Positions 1 to 8,302 of a stretch of 64,000 nucleotides of DNA are shown one piece after another (the stretch's first letter is position 1; the number at the start of each line of letters is the position of its first letter). A program made the translations under genes and the position numbers. Under the pieces are notes generated by a model. The model saw nothing but the letters and a program-made list of their open reading frames with translations. It did not search any database and was not told the DNA's origin. Source of the stretch: Pseudomonas sp. LRP2-20 (GTDB lineage Bacteria > Pseudomonadota > Gammaproteobacteria > Pseudomonadales > Pseudomonadaceae); NCBI RefSeq assembly GCF_024349685.1, contig NZ_AP025944.1, positions 626,001 to 690,000 on the forward strand. Direction: 5' to 3'.

Positions 1-114
1 GCAGTCCTTGATGAACGCCACGCGCCGGGCGACTTCGGCCTCGAGCGCAGCGGCGTCGGCGAACGGCGGCTGTACTTTCAGCGCCTGGGCAATCTCTTGC
101 TGAACCGCTTGCAT
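1..114 (-). CDS. nadE: NH3-dependent NAD+ synthetase, N-terminal part (runs off the window)
   Basis: Only the first 38 codons are present on the minus strand, beginning with [18 protein letters not shown]. The N-terminus resembles the ammonia-dependent NAD+ synthetases, which adenylate and amidate nicotinate adenine dinucleotide as the last step of NAD formation. The start codon lies 3 bp beyond the stop codon of pncB, so the two are almost certainly one transcript supplying consecutive steps of NAD salvage. The catalytic PP-loop lies outside the window, so the call rests on the N-terminus plus context. Confidence 0.75.
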   Translation of the reverse strand, partial: MQAVQQEIAQALKVQPPFADAAALEAEVARRVAFIKDC

Positions 115-117
115 GGG

Positions 118-1323
118 TTACTCCTTGCTGGGGACTTTGAAAACGTGACGCATGTAGGCGACGAAGTTCTCGTCGCGGCACTGGGTCTTGGCGGCTTCGT
201 CGGAGATCTTCGCCACCGGCGAGCCGTTGCAGTCGGTCATTTTAAGCACGATGTTCATCGGCGCCACACCGGGGATGTCGCAGGTGAGGTTGGTGCCGAT
301 GCCGAAACTGACGTTGATGCGCCCGCGCAAGGCACGGAAGATGTCCAGCGAGCGGGTCAGGTTGAGGCCGTCGGAGAACACCAGGGTCTTGGTCATCGGG
401 TCGATACCCAGCTTCTGGTAATGGGCGATGGCCTTTTCCGCCCAGGCCACCGGCTCGCCCGAGTCATGGCGCAGGCCGTCGAACAGCTTGGCGAAGTACA
501 AGTCGAAATCGTTGAGGAAAGCATCCATGGTGATGCAGTCGGTCAGGGCGATACCGAGCAGGCCGCGGTACTCGCGGACCCAGCAGTCCAGCGCGGCGAT
601 CTGGCTGTCGATCAGCCGCGGGCCGAGCTGCTGGTGGGCCATGATCCACTCGTGGGCCATGGTGCCCAGTGGTTTGATATCCAGTTTCCATGCCAGGTCG
701 ACGTTGCTGGTGCCGACGAAGCGGCCCGGGAAGTCGTCGCGCAGCACGCGCACCACGTCTTCCTGCACACGGCTGGAAAAACGCCGGCGGGTGCCGAAAT
801 CGGCAACCTGCAGGTCGGCCAGTTCGTCGTCGCTGGCGTGGGCGCGCAGCCAGTCGAACTTGCGGTACAGCTGATCACGGGCCTCGGCCAGGCGCATGCG
901 CGGGTGCAGGTGGCGGTTGCGCACTTCGCTGATGATGGCCAGCAACGGCACTTCGAACAGGATCACGTGCAGCCATGGGCCTTTCAGGCGCAGGAACAGC
1001 TGGTCGTTCTCGATGCCGATGCGCACATAGCGCAAGTTGAAGCGGAACAGGCGCAGAAAACGCAGGAAGTCGGGCTTGAGGAAGCTGATGCGTTCGAGGA
1101 AGGCCGGCTGGCCATCATCGAGGGTCAGGTCGCTGAGCAGTTCCAGTTGATGGCGGATCTCGCCAAGGTAGGGGCGCAGGTCCTCGCCGTTGCGGCAGCG
1201 AAATTCCCATTCGACGTCGGCGTCTGGGTAGTTGTGTAGCACGCCCTGCATCATGGTGAGCTTGTAGAAGTCGGTGTCGAGCAGGTTGTGCACGATGCGC
1301 TCGGCGAATGCGCTCTCGCTCAT
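118..1323 (-). CDS. pncB: nicotinate phosphoribosyltransferase
   Basis: A 401-residue cytoplasmic enzyme that joins nicotinate to PRPP with ATP hydrolysis, giving nicotinate mononucleotide in the Preiss-Handler NAD salvage route. The N-terminal [14 protein letters not shown] and the later [14 protein letters not shown] and [11 protein letters not shown] segments are typical of PncB. An upstream in-frame extension to 1503 exists. The ATG at 1321-1323 was preferred because it gives the family-like [21 protein letters not shown] start and usual length. nadE follows with a 3-bp gap, implying one operon. Confidence 0.93.
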   Translation of the reverse strand: MSESAFAERIVHNLLDTDFYKLTMMQGVLHNYPDADVEWEFRCRNGEDLRPYLGEIRHQLELLSDLTLDDGQPAFLERISFLKPDFLRFLRLFRFNLRYVRIGIENDQLFLRLKGPWLHVILFEVPLLAIISEVRNRHLHPRMRLAEARDQLYRKFDWLRAHASDDELADLQVADFGTRRRFSSRVQEDVVRVLRDDFPGRFVGTSNVDLAWKLDIKPLGTMAHEWIMAHQQLGPRLIDSQIAALDCWVREYRGLLGIALTDCITMDAFLNDFDLYFAKLFDGLRHDSGEPVAWAEKAIAHYQKLGIDPMTKTLVFSDGLNLTRSLDIFRALRGRINVSFGIGTNLTCDIPGVAPMNIVLKMTDCNGSPVAKISDEAAKTQCRDENFVAYMRHVFKVPSKE

Positions 1324-1541
1324 CAAGGGGGCTCCGGAAACGGCGAATGGTGGACATTGTGCCAGTCTTTTTGCCGTTGTTGTGTCTGGGCCGGCCTCTT
1401 CGCCGGCAAGGCAGCTGCCCCGCAGGCCGCGTAATGGCCAAATCAGGTGTTTTTCCGTGCACCAGCTAGCCTTGAAACAGTGCTGCCTGTAGCAGTCGCG
1501 CACCAGCGGTGTGCACTTCGGTGACGTCCACTGTTACAGGG

Positions 1542-1643
1542 CGGTTGCACGTTAACACTTGCCAGGGTTGCAATGATGGCACTCGACGGTTGCTCCTTGT
1601 CTGTACGTGTGGTGGCGCCTGCCGCGGGGCAGACGGTTGCACG
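1542..1643. promoter_or_regulatory. Candidate upstream activator sites: phased GGTTGC repeats
   Basis: CGGTTGCACG occurs at 1542-1551 and exactly again at 1634-1643. Between them lie GGGTTGCA at 1565-1572 and CGGTTGCT at 1587-1594. The starts are 23, 22 and 47 bp apart, about two or four helical turns. They sit roughly 75-175 bp upstream of the -24 element of braC, the usual position of enhancer-binding-protein sites. Which activator would bind is unknown. Confidence 0.4.
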
Positions 1644-1715
1644 CTCAATAAAGAAAAGGCCGTCGGTCGCCTGGGGGTGACCTTTACAGTGTGTTTTCTC
1701 GGAAGACAAAACCGA

Positions 1716-1730
1716 TGGCACGGCCCTTGC
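1716..1730 (+). promoter_or_regulatory. Sigma-54 (-24/-12) promoter of braC
   Basis: TGGCACGGCCCTTGC matches the sigma-54 consensus TGGCAC-N5-TTGC at every fixed position. GG is at 1717-1718 and GC at 1729-1730 with 10 bp between them. Transcription would start near 1742, about 50 nt before braC. This implies RpoN control of branched-chain amino acid uptake, probably linked to nitrogen status. Confidence 0.85.
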
Positions 1731-1791
1731 TCTGAGCACAGGGCTGAGAAGTTGTAGTGCCAACCAAAAAAAACTCTAGGAGCACCACCTC

Positions 1792-2928
1792 ATGTCGCAG
1801 ACGTTTTACAAGAAAGGTTTCCTGGCTCTGGCCGTAGCTACGGCACTGGGTGTTTCTTCGTATGTTCAGGCCGACGTCAAGATCGGCGTCGCGGGCCCCA
1901 TGACGGGGGCTAACGCAGCGTTTGGCGAGCAGTACATGAAAGGTGCGCAGGCAGCGGCCGACAAGATCAACGCCGCCGGTGGCGTGAATGGCGAGAAGAT
2001 CGTCCTGGTGAAAGGCGATGACGCCTGCGAGCCGAAGCAGGCCGTAGCCGTGGCCAACCGCCTGGTCGATCAGGACAAGGTGATCGGCGTGGTCGGGCAC
2101 TTCTGCTCCTCCAACACCATTCCGGCTTCCGAGGTGTATGACGAGGCTGGCGTGATCGCCATTACCCCAGGCTCGACCAACCCGCAGGTTACCGAGCGTG
2201 GCCTTTCCGCGATGTTCCGCATGTGCGGTCGTGACGACCAGCAAGGCATCGTCGCCGGCGACTACATCGTCGACGTGCTCAAGGGCAAGAAGGTTGCGGT
2301 GCTGCACGACAAGGACACCTACGGCCAGGGCCTGGCCGATGCGACCAAGGCGCAGCTGGAGAAGCGTGGTGTCAAGCCGGTGCTGTACGAAGGCCTGACC
2401 CGCGGCGAGAAAGACTTCAGCGCCGTGGTCACCAAGATCCGCGCCGCCGGTGCCGACGTGGTCTACTTCGGTGGCCTGCACCCGGAAGCCGGCCCGCTGG
2501 TACGCCAGCTGCGCGAGCAGGGCCTGAAGGACGTCAAGTTCATGTCCGATGACGGCATCGTCACCGATGAACTGGTGTCCACCGCAGGGGGCGCGCAGTA
2601 CGTCGATGGCGTGTACATGACCTTCGGTGCCGACCCACGCCTGCTGCCAGACAGCAAGGCCGTGGTGGAAGAATTCCGCAAGGCCGGTACCGAGCCGGAA
2701 GGCTACACCTTGTACGCCTACGCGTCGCTTCAGGCACTGGCTGCCGCGTTCAACGGCGCCAAGTCGAACAAGGGCGAAGACGCCGCCAAATGGCTCAAGG
2801 CCAATCCGGTCAAGACCGTCATGGGCGAGAAGAAGTGGGACAGCAAGGGCGACCTGACCGTCTCCGACTACGTGGTCTACCAGTGGGACAAGGACGGCAA
2901 GTACCACCAGCTGGAAAAACAAAAATAA
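1792..2928 (+). CDS. braC: Branched-chain amino acid ABC transporter, periplasmic binding protein
   Basis: A 378-residue type-I periplasmic binding protein (Leu/Ile/Val/Thr/Ala-binding type). It has an N-terminal signal peptide (MSQTFYKKGFLALAVATALG, cleaved after VQA near residue 27), then the mature start DVKIGVAGPMTGANAAFG. Two cysteines (GDDACEPKQ and VGHFCSSNT) fit the disulfide known in this family. The ATG at 1792 has a TAGGAG ribosome-binding site about 9 bp upstream. It is first in braCDEFG, separated from braD by a hairpin that may let the binding protein be made in excess over the membrane parts. Confidence 0.95.
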   Translation: MSQTFYKKGFLALAVATALGVSSYVQADVKIGVAGPMTGANAAFGEQYMKGAQAAADKINAAGGVNGEKIVLVKGDDACEPKQAVAVANRLVDQDKVIGVVGHFCSSNTIPASEVYDEAGVIAITPGSTNPQVTERGLSAMFRMCGRDDQQGIVAGDYIVDVLKGKKVAVLHDKDTYGQGLADATKAQLEKRGVKPVLYEGLTRGEKDFSAVVTKIRAAGADVVYFGGLHPEAGPLVRQLREQGLKDVKFMSDDGIVTDELVSTAGGAQYVDGVYMTFGADPRLLPDSKAVVEEFRKAGTEPEGYTLYAYASLQALAAAFNGAKSNKGEDAAKWLKANPVKTVMGEKKWDSKGDLTVSDYVVYQWDKDGKYHQLEKQK

Positions 2929-2938
2929 TAACGGCACC

Positions 2939-2962
2939 TGGCCCGGACGCCCGTCCGGGCCA
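2939..2962 (+). terminator. braC-braD intercistronic stem-loop (attenuator or mRNA stabiliser)
   Basis: TGGCCCGGAC (2939-2948) pairs perfectly with GTCCGGGCCA (2953-2962) across a 4-nt loop, 11 bp after the braC stop. No T-run follows, so it is more likely a 3' stabiliser or partial terminator than a full terminator. Confidence 0.6.
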
Positions 2963-3082
2963 TTGCCCCTGCGGTACCTGTCCTTATTCGGAGACGTGCA
3001 CGGTTCTGCGCTGCTAGGGCCGCTTCATGCGTGGCTTGTCGTGGTCAGCGCTCGTGCAGTCTCGCTCAGGTGAGATTGCGTT

Positions 3083-3997
3083 ATGGATGGTATTTTCCTG
3101 CAGCAACTGGTCAACGGCCTGACCCTCGGGTCGGTCTATGGCCTGATCGCCATCGGCTACACAATGGTCTATGGCATCATCGGCATGATCAACTTCGCGC
3201 ACGGCGAGGTGTACATGATCTCCGCGTACCTCGCGGCGATCAGCCTGGCATTGCTGGCTTACTTCGGTATCGAGTCGTTCCCCCTGCTGATGCTGGGCAC
3301 GCTGTTGTTCACCATCGTCGTCACGGGCGTGTATGGCTTCACCATCGAGCGCATCGCCTATAAACCCCTGCGCAACTCCACCCGCCTGGCACCGCTGATC
3401 AGTGCCATCGGCATCTCGCTGATCCTGCAGAACTACGCACAGATCAGCCAGGGCGCCCGCCAGCAAGGCGTGCCGACCCTGCTGGAAGGCGCCATGCGCA
3501 TCGAAGTCGGCACCGGCTTCGTGCAACTGACCTACACCAAGATCTTCATCCTGGTGGCGGCGTTCGTCGGCATGGCCCTGCTCACCTACGTGATCAAGTA
3601 CACCAAGCTCGGCCGCATGTGCCGCGCTACCCAGCAAGACCGCAAGATGGCCTCGATCCTCGGGATCAACACCGACCGGGTGATTTCCTACGTGTTCGTC
3701 ATCGGTGCGGTGATGGCCGCGCTGGCCGGCGTGCTGATCACCCTGAACTACGGCACCTTCGACTTCTACGCCGGCTTCATCATCGGTATCAAGGCGTTCA
3801 CCGCCGCGGTACTGGGCGGCATCGGTTCGCTGCCAGGCGCCATGCTCGGCGGGATCATCCTGGGTATTTCCGAGTCGCTGTTCTCTGGCCTGATCAACTC
3901 CGACTACAAGGACGTGTTCAGCTTCTCGCTGCTGGTGATGATCCTTATCTTCCGCCCACAAGGCCTGCTGGGTCGCCCGCTCGTGGCTAAGGTGTGA
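3083..3997 (+). CDS. braD: Branched-chain amino acid ABC transporter permease (LivH type)
   Basis: A 304-residue inner-membrane permease of the LivH family. The N-terminal QQLVNGLTLGSVYGLIAIGY and MVYGIIGMINFAHGEVYM segments are characteristic, and hydrophobic helices run throughout, including the KAFTAAVLGGIGSLPGAMLGG loop that contacts the ATPases. It should pair with BraE as the translocation pore for leucine, isoleucine, valine and related amino acids. The next gene starts about at its stop codon, so translation is probably coupled. Confidence 0.94.
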   Translation: MDGIFLQQLVNGLTLGSVYGLIAIGYTMVYGIIGMINFAHGEVYMISAYLAAISLALLAYFGIESFPLLMLGTLLFTIVVTGVYGFTIERIAYKPLRNSTRLAPLISAIGISLILQNYAQISQGARQQGVPTLLEGAMRIEVGTGFVQLTYTKIFILVAAFVGMALLTYVIKYTKLGRMCRATQQDRKMASILGINTDRVISYVFVIGAVMAALAGVLITLNYGTFDFYAGFIIGIKAFTAAVLGGIGSLPGAMLGGIILGISESLFSGLINSDYKDVFSFSLLVMILIFRPQGLLGRPLVAKV

Positions 3998-3999
3998 AC

Positions 4000-5301
4000 A
4001 TGTCGATTGCCAAGATTGCTTCTGCCTCTGAAACCAAAGGTTTCGATCTCAAGCGCAGCTTGCTCGAGACCATCGTCGCCGGCCTGCTGGCGCTCATCGT
4101 GTTCGGCCCGATCGTCGGCGTGGTACTCGACGGCTACACCTTCAACGCCGAACCTCGCCGGGTGGCGTGGCTGGTCGGTGGGGTGATGCTCGGGCGCTTC
4201 CTGCTCAGCCTCTACGTGCAGACCGCCGCCGGGCGGCGCATGCTCGAAGGCTTCGACAGCGGCGGGTCGGGCGTGCATGTCAACTCGCCGGACTACAAGT
4301 CGCGGTTGCGCTACATCATCCCGGCGCTGGTGGTGATCGCCATCATCTTCCCGGTGTTCGCCAACAAGTACCTGCTGACGGTGGTCATCCTCGGCCTCAT
4401 CTACGTGTTGCTGGGCCTGGGCCTGAACATCGTGGTCGGCCTCGCCGGGCTGCTCGACCTGGGTTATGTGGCGTTCTACGCCATTGGTGCCTACGGCCTG
4501 GCGCTGGGTTACCAGTACCTGGGCCTGGGCTTCTGGAGCGTGCTGCCGCTGGCGGCCATCGCTGCGGCGCTGGCGGGGTGCATCCTCGGCTTCCCGGTAC
4601 TACGGATGCACGGTGACTACCTGGCGATCGTGACCCTGGGGTTCGGCGAGATCATCCGCCTGGTGCTGAACAACTGGCTGTCCTTCACCGGCGGCCCGAA
4701 CGGCATGCCTGCGCCGTCGCCGACCTTCTTCGGCCTGGAGTTCGGCCGCAGGGCCAAGGACGGCGGGGTGCCGATCCACGAGTTCCTCGGCATCGACTAC
4801 AACGCCAACCTCAAGTTCGTGTTCATCTACGTCGTGCTGTTCATCGTCGTGCTGGCGGTGCTGTACATCAAGCACCGCCTGACTCGCATGCCCGTCGGCC
4901 GCGCCTGGGAGGCGCTGCGCGAAGACGAGATCGCCTGCCGCTCGATGGGCCTGAACCATGTGCTGGTCAAGCTTTCTGCCTTCACCCTCGGTGCTTCCAC
5001 CGCAGGCCTGGCCGGGGTGTTCTTCGCCACCTACCAGGGCTTCGTCAACCCGTCGTCGTTCACCTTCTTCGAGTCGGCGCTGATCCTCGCCATCGTCGTG
5101 CTCGGCGGCATGGGCTCCACTGTTGGCGTGGTGATCGCGGCGTTCGTCCTGACCGTGGCACCGGAGCTGCTGCGCAGCTTCTCGGAATACCGCGTGTTGC
5201 TGTTCGGCGTGCTGATGGTGCTGATGATGATCTGGCGACCGCGTGGGCTGATCCGCATCAGCCGTACCGGTGTGACCCCGCGTAAAGGAGTGGCGCCATG
5301 A
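4000..5301 (+). CDS. braE: Branched-chain amino acid ABC transporter permease (LivM type)
   Basis: A 433-residue second permease (LivM family). It has an extra N-terminal portion of about 100 residues with two hydrophobic stretches before the conserved core, LGLNIVVGLAGLLDLGYVAFYAIGAYG, and the ATPase-contact region near EALREDEIACRSMGLN. The ATG at 4000 was chosen because AAGGTG (3989-3994) sits about 6 bp upstream. A GTG at 3994 overlapping the braD stop is an alternative. The last codons overlap braF by 4 bp (ATGA). Confidence 0.93.
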   Translation: MSIAKIASASETKGFDLKRSLLETIVAGLLALIVFGPIVGVVLDGYTFNAEPRRVAWLVGGVMLGRFLLSLYVQTAAGRRMLEGFDSGGSGVHVNSPDYKSRLRYIIPALVVIAIIFPVFANKYLLTVVILGLIYVLLGLGLNIVVGLAGLLDLGYVAFYAIGAYGLALGYQYLGLGFWSVLPLAAIAAALAGCILGFPVLRMHGDYLAIVTLGFGEIIRLVLNNWLSFTGGPNGMPAPSPTFFGLEFGRRAKDGGVPIHEFLGIDYNANLKFVFIYVVLFIVVLAVLYIKHRLTRMPVGRAWEALREDEIACRSMGLNHVLVKLSAFTLGASTAGLAGVFFATYQGFVNPSSFTFFESALILAIVVLGGMGSTVGVVIAAFVLTVAPELLRSFSEYRVLLFGVLMVLMMIWRPRGLIRISRTGVTPRKGVAP

Positions 5302-6173
5302 GCGACGAAATCATTCTCTCGGTCGACAACCTGATGATGCAGTTCGGTGGCATCAAGGCGCTCAGCGACGTCAGCCTGAAGGTCAAGCGCAACCAGATCT
5401 TTGCCCTGATCGGCCCCAACGGTGCTGGCAAGACCACCGTGTTCAACTGCCTGACCGGCTTCTACAAGGCCAGTGGCGGGCGCATCGAGCTGAACGTGCG
5501 CGGCAGCCACACCAATGTCATCCAGCTGCTGGGCGAGCGCTTCCAGGCGGCGGATTTCGTCTCGCCTGCGCGCTTTGCCAACCGTCTGTACTACAAGATG
5601 TTCGGCGGTACCCACCTGGTCAACCGCGCTGGCCTGGCGCGGACCTTCCAGAACATTCGCCTGTTCAAGGAAATGTCGGTGGTGGAAAACCTGCTGGTGG
5701 CCCAGCACATGTGGGTCAACCGCAACCTGCTGGCCGGGGTGCTCAACACCAAGGCTTACCGCAAGGCTGAGAGTGATGCCCTGGACCACGCGTTCTACTG
5801 GCTGGAAGTGGTCGACCTGGTCGACTGCGCCAACCGCCTGGCCGGTGAGCTGTCGTACGGCCAGCAGCGCCGCCTGGAAATCGCCCGGGCCATGTGCACA
5901 CGGCCGAAGATCATCTGCCTGGACGAGCCGGCCGCCGGCCTCAACCCGCAGGAAACCGAAGCCCTGAGCCGCATGATCCGCGTGCTGCGTGACGAGCACG
6001 ACATCACCGTGGTGCTGATCGAACACGACATGGGCATGGTCATGAGCATTTCCGACCATATCGTCGTGCTCGACCACGGCAACGTGATCGCAGAAGGCGC
6101 GCCACAGGAAATTCGCCACAACCCGACGGTGATCGCCGCCTACCTGGGTGCCGACGAAGAGGAACTGGTATGA
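5298..6173 (+). CDS. braF: Branched-chain amino acid ABC transporter ATP-binding protein (LivG type)
   Basis: A 291-residue ABC ATPase. Walker A is GPNGAGKT (residues 39-46), the signature is LSYGQQRRLEIARA, and Walker B is IICLDEPAAGLNP followed by the H-loop VLIEHDMG. It carries the long insert between Walker A and the Q-loop typical of LivG/BraF. It forms the cytoplasmic ATPase pair with BraG on the BraD-BraE pore. It overlaps braE and braG by 4 bp each, indicating strict translational coupling. Confidence 0.95.
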   Translation: MSDEIILSVDNLMMQFGGIKALSDVSLKVKRNQIFALIGPNGAGKTTVFNCLTGFYKASGGRIELNVRGSHTNVIQLLGERFQAADFVSPARFANRLYYKMFGGTHLVNRAGLARTFQNIRLFKEMSVVENLLVAQHMWVNRNLLAGVLNTKAYRKAESDALDHAFYWLEVVDLVDCANRLAGELSYGQQRRLEIARAMCTRPKIICLDEPAAGLNPQETEALSRMIRVLRDEHDITVVLIEHDMGMVMSISDHIVVLDHGNVIAEGAPQEIRHNPTVIAAYLGADEEELV

Positions 6174-6886
6174 CTGCACCCATTCTCGAACTGAAGGAAC
6201 TGGACGTCTTCTACGGGCCGATCCAGGCGCTGAAAAAGGTTTCGATGCACATCAACGAAGGCGAGACGGTGAGCCTGATCGGTGCCAACGGTGCCGGCAA
6301 GTCGACCCTGCTGATGTCGATCTTCGGCCAGCCACGGGCGGCATCCGGGCATATCGTCTACCGTGGCACCGACATCACTCGCAAGTCGTCGCACTATATC
6401 GCCTCCAACGGCATCGCCCAGTCGCCGGAGGGGCGTCGGGTGTTCCCCGACATGACCGTCGAGGAGAACCTGATGATGGGGACCATCCCCATCGGCGACA
6501 AATATGCCGCTGAAGACATGCAGCGTATGTTCGAGCTGTTTCCGCGCCTGAAGGAGCGGCGCAACCAGCGGGCCATGACCATGTCCGGTGGCGAGCAGCA
6601 GATGCTGGCCATTGCCCGTGCGCTGATGAGCCGGCCAAAACTGTTGCTGCTGGACGAGCCCTCGCTTGGGCTGGCGCCGATCGTGGTCAAGCAGATCTTT
6701 GCGACCCTGCGCGAACTGGCCAAGACCGGCATGACCATCTTCCTGGTGGAGCAGAACGCCAACCATGCGCTGAAGTTGTCGGACCGGGCTTATGTGATGG
6801 TCAACGGGCAGATCCGCATGAGCGGGACGGGGCAGGAGCTGCTGGTCAACGAAGAGGTGAGGAACGCGTACTTGGGCGGGCACTAA
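6170..6886 (+). CDS. braG: Branched-chain amino acid ABC transporter ATP-binding protein (LivF type)
   Basis: A 238-residue ABC ATPase of the LivF family. Walker A is GANGAGKS (residues 38-45), then VPQSPEGRRVFPDMTVEEN-like text around the Q-loop (here IAQSPEGRRVFPDMTVEEN), signature MSGGEQQMLAIARAL and Walker B LLLLDEPSLGLAP. It completes the bra operon. A GC-rich hairpin follows at 6896-6914. Confidence 0.95.
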   Translation: MTAPILELKELDVFYGPIQALKKVSMHINEGETVSLIGANGAGKSTLLMSIFGQPRAASGHIVYRGTDITRKSSHYIASNGIAQSPEGRRVFPDMTVEENLMMGTIPIGDKYAAEDMQRMFELFPRLKERRNQRAMTMSGGEQQMLAIARALMSRPKLLLLDEPSLGLAPIVVKQIFATLRELAKTGMTIFLVEQNANHALKLSDRAYVMVNGQIRMSGTGQELLVNEEVRNAYLGGH

Positions 6887-6895
6887 GTCGAATCT

Positions 6896-6914
6896 GGGGC
6901 TGCAAAGCAGCCCC
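6896..6914 (+). terminator. Hairpin after braG
   Basis: GGGGCTGC (6896-6903) pairs with GCAGCCCC (6907-6914) around an AAA loop, about 10 bp after the braG stop. There is no strong T-run, but this GGGGCTGC-AAA-GCAGCCCC form recurs at gene ends in this window (13615, 27481). Confidence 0.65.
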
Positions 6915-6922
6915 GGTCTCAA

Positions 6923-7333
6923 TGTGGACAACTTGTCGCATATCTTTCTCGAGCCACGCTACGATCCCCTCGCAAGCCCTTGTTTCCACAGGTTGAATGT
7001 TTTCCACGATTAATGTGGAGCCGCCTGTGGAAAACATGGTGGCACCTCGCTCTATCCCTTTGTTTTCAAGGCCTGCAAGGTGGTGGTCATATTTTGATCA
7101 GTTGCCCTTTGTGGATGATTTCAAAGGCATTTTCTGCACAGGCCAAGCCCTGCGAAAGGTGCTTCAAAGCCTGTGGATAAGTCTGTGGGAAAGCCTTGGA
7201 CAGACCGCTGCAGGCGGCATGCTTGAAAGCGTTGCGCCATCACCGAAAAGATATCCACCGACCACGACACGCTGAAAGGGTTCCGCGCGATGGACAAGTT
7301 GCCCCCAATCCGTGGGGAAAGCCTTGTGGATAA
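6923..7333. promoter_or_regulatory. Cluster of DnaA-box-like 9-mers in a gene-free stretch
   Basis: Between braG and the next gene (595 bp) I see no gene but many DnaA-box-like sites. Perfect TTATCCACA on the minus strand occurs at 7172-7180 and 7325-7333, and a TTTTCCACA match to TTWTNCACA at 7026-7034. One-mismatch sites lie at 6923-6931, 6982-6990, 7000-7008, 7110-7118 and 7184-7192. Most point the same way. GAAAGCCTTG also recurs (about 7190 and 7317). Chance alone should give far fewer such 9-mers in 400 bp. A DnaA-titration or regulatory locus is possible, but this is inference. Confidence 0.5.
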
Positions 7334-7481
7334 CATGCGCATAGCTGGCGCCGAGCCCTCTGCCACAAGGGTTTGCAGTATGTGATCAAAAAATGAACAG
7401 CGACCTGAACGGCTTGCTGCCAGCGCCCGTCGCGGGCATGCTGCAAAGCTGCCGATTACAACCTACCGTGAGGAACAGAGC

Positions 7482-8249
7482 ATGACGTCCACCGTATTCA
7501 TCACTGGCGCGACTTCCGGTTTTGGCGAGGCCACTGCCCGCCGCTTCGCCGAAGCTGGCTGGAAGCTGGTGCTCACCGGTCGTCGCAAGGAGCGCCTGGA
7601 TGCTCTGTGTGCTGAATTGTCGGCCAAGACCGAAGTTCACGGCCTGGTGCTCGATGTGCGTGACCGCAAGGCCATGGAGCAAGCCATCGCCAACCTGCCG
7701 GCCGGTTTCGACAAGCTGCGTGGCCTGGTGAACAACGCGGGTCTGGCGTTGGGCGTGGATGCGGCGCAGAACTGCAGCCTGGACGATTGGGAGACCATGG
7801 TCGACACCAACATCAAAGGCCTGATGTACACCACCCGCCTGCTGCTGCCGCGCCTGATCGCCCATGGCCGCGGTGCGTCGATCCTCAACGTAGGTTCGGT
7901 GGCGGGCAATTACCCGTACCCCGGCAGCAACGTGTATGGCGGCACCAAGGCCTTCGTTGGCCAGTTTTCGCTGAGCCTGCGCTGCGACCTGCGTGGTACC
8001 GGCGTGCGGGTGAGCAACATCGAACCGGGCCTGTGCGAGAGCGAGTTTTCGCTGGTGCGTTTCGGCGGTGACCAGGCCAAGTACGACGCAACCTATGCTG
8101 GCGCTGAGCCGATCCAGCCGCAGGACATCGCCGAGACCATCTTCTGGATCCTCAACCAGCCGGCCCATATCAATATCAACAGCCTCGAGCTGATGCCGGT
8201 GAGCCAGGACTGGGCAGGTTTCTCGATCGATCGGTCCGCCAAGCAATAA
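7482..8249 (+). CDS. Short-chain dehydrogenase (YdfG-like 3-hydroxy acid / serine dehydrogenase)
   Basis: A 255-residue classical SDR. The cofactor motif is TGATSGFG (residues 8-15), the structural motif is NNAGLALG, and the catalytic residues are Ser in VGSVAGNYPYPGSNVYG and the Tyr-x-x-x-Lys in YGGTK. Spacing and the GLVNNAGLA and IEPGLCESEFS text resemble YdfG, an NADP-dependent enzyme acting on L-allo-threonine, serine and 3-hydroxy acids. The substrate cannot be fixed from sequence. AGGAACAG precedes the ATG. A 13-bp perfect terminator stem follows. Confidence 0.88.
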   Translation: MTSTVFITGATSGFGEATARRFAEAGWKLVLTGRRKERLDALCAELSAKTEVHGLVLDVRDRKAMEQAIANLPAGFDKLRGLVNNAGLALGVDAAQNCSLDDWETMVDTNIKGLMYTTRLLLPRLIAHGRGASILNVGSVAGNYPYPGSNVYGGTKAFVGQFSLSLRCDLRGTGVRVSNIEPGLCESEFSLVRFGGDQAKYDATYAGAEPIQPQDIAETIFWILNQPAHININSLELMPVSQDWAGFSIDRSAKQ

Positions 8250-8259
8250 CTGGAACTGA

Positions 8260-8293
8260 CATGGGCGAACCGATGATTACCGGTTCGCCCATG
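8260..8293. terminator. Bidirectional hairpin between convergent genes
   Basis: A 13-bp perfect stem, CATGGGCGAACCG (8260-8272) with CGGTTCGCCCATG (8281-8293), encloses an 8-nt loop. It lies between the SDR gene (plus) and the small minus-strand gene ending at 8303, so it probably serves both, although T-runs are absent. Confidence 0.6.
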
Positions 8294-8302
8294 GTGCTTG
8301 GA

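Larger units (their letters stand above)
1324..1791. other. Intergenic region between divergent pncB and braC
   Basis: This 468-bp region holds no credible gene. It contains a degenerate REP remnant (about 1391-1410, GGCCTCTTCGCCGGC type), four spaced GGTTGC motifs (1542-1643) and the sigma-54 promoter of braC (1716-1730). A pncB promoter must also lie here, but no convincing -35/-10 pair was identified. Confidence 0.7.

Noticed and set aside
6923..7333. Chromosomal replication origin
   Set aside because: DnaA boxes are present, but no dnaA-dnaN, rpmH, gidA or parAB neighbours and no clear AT-rich unwinding region were seen.
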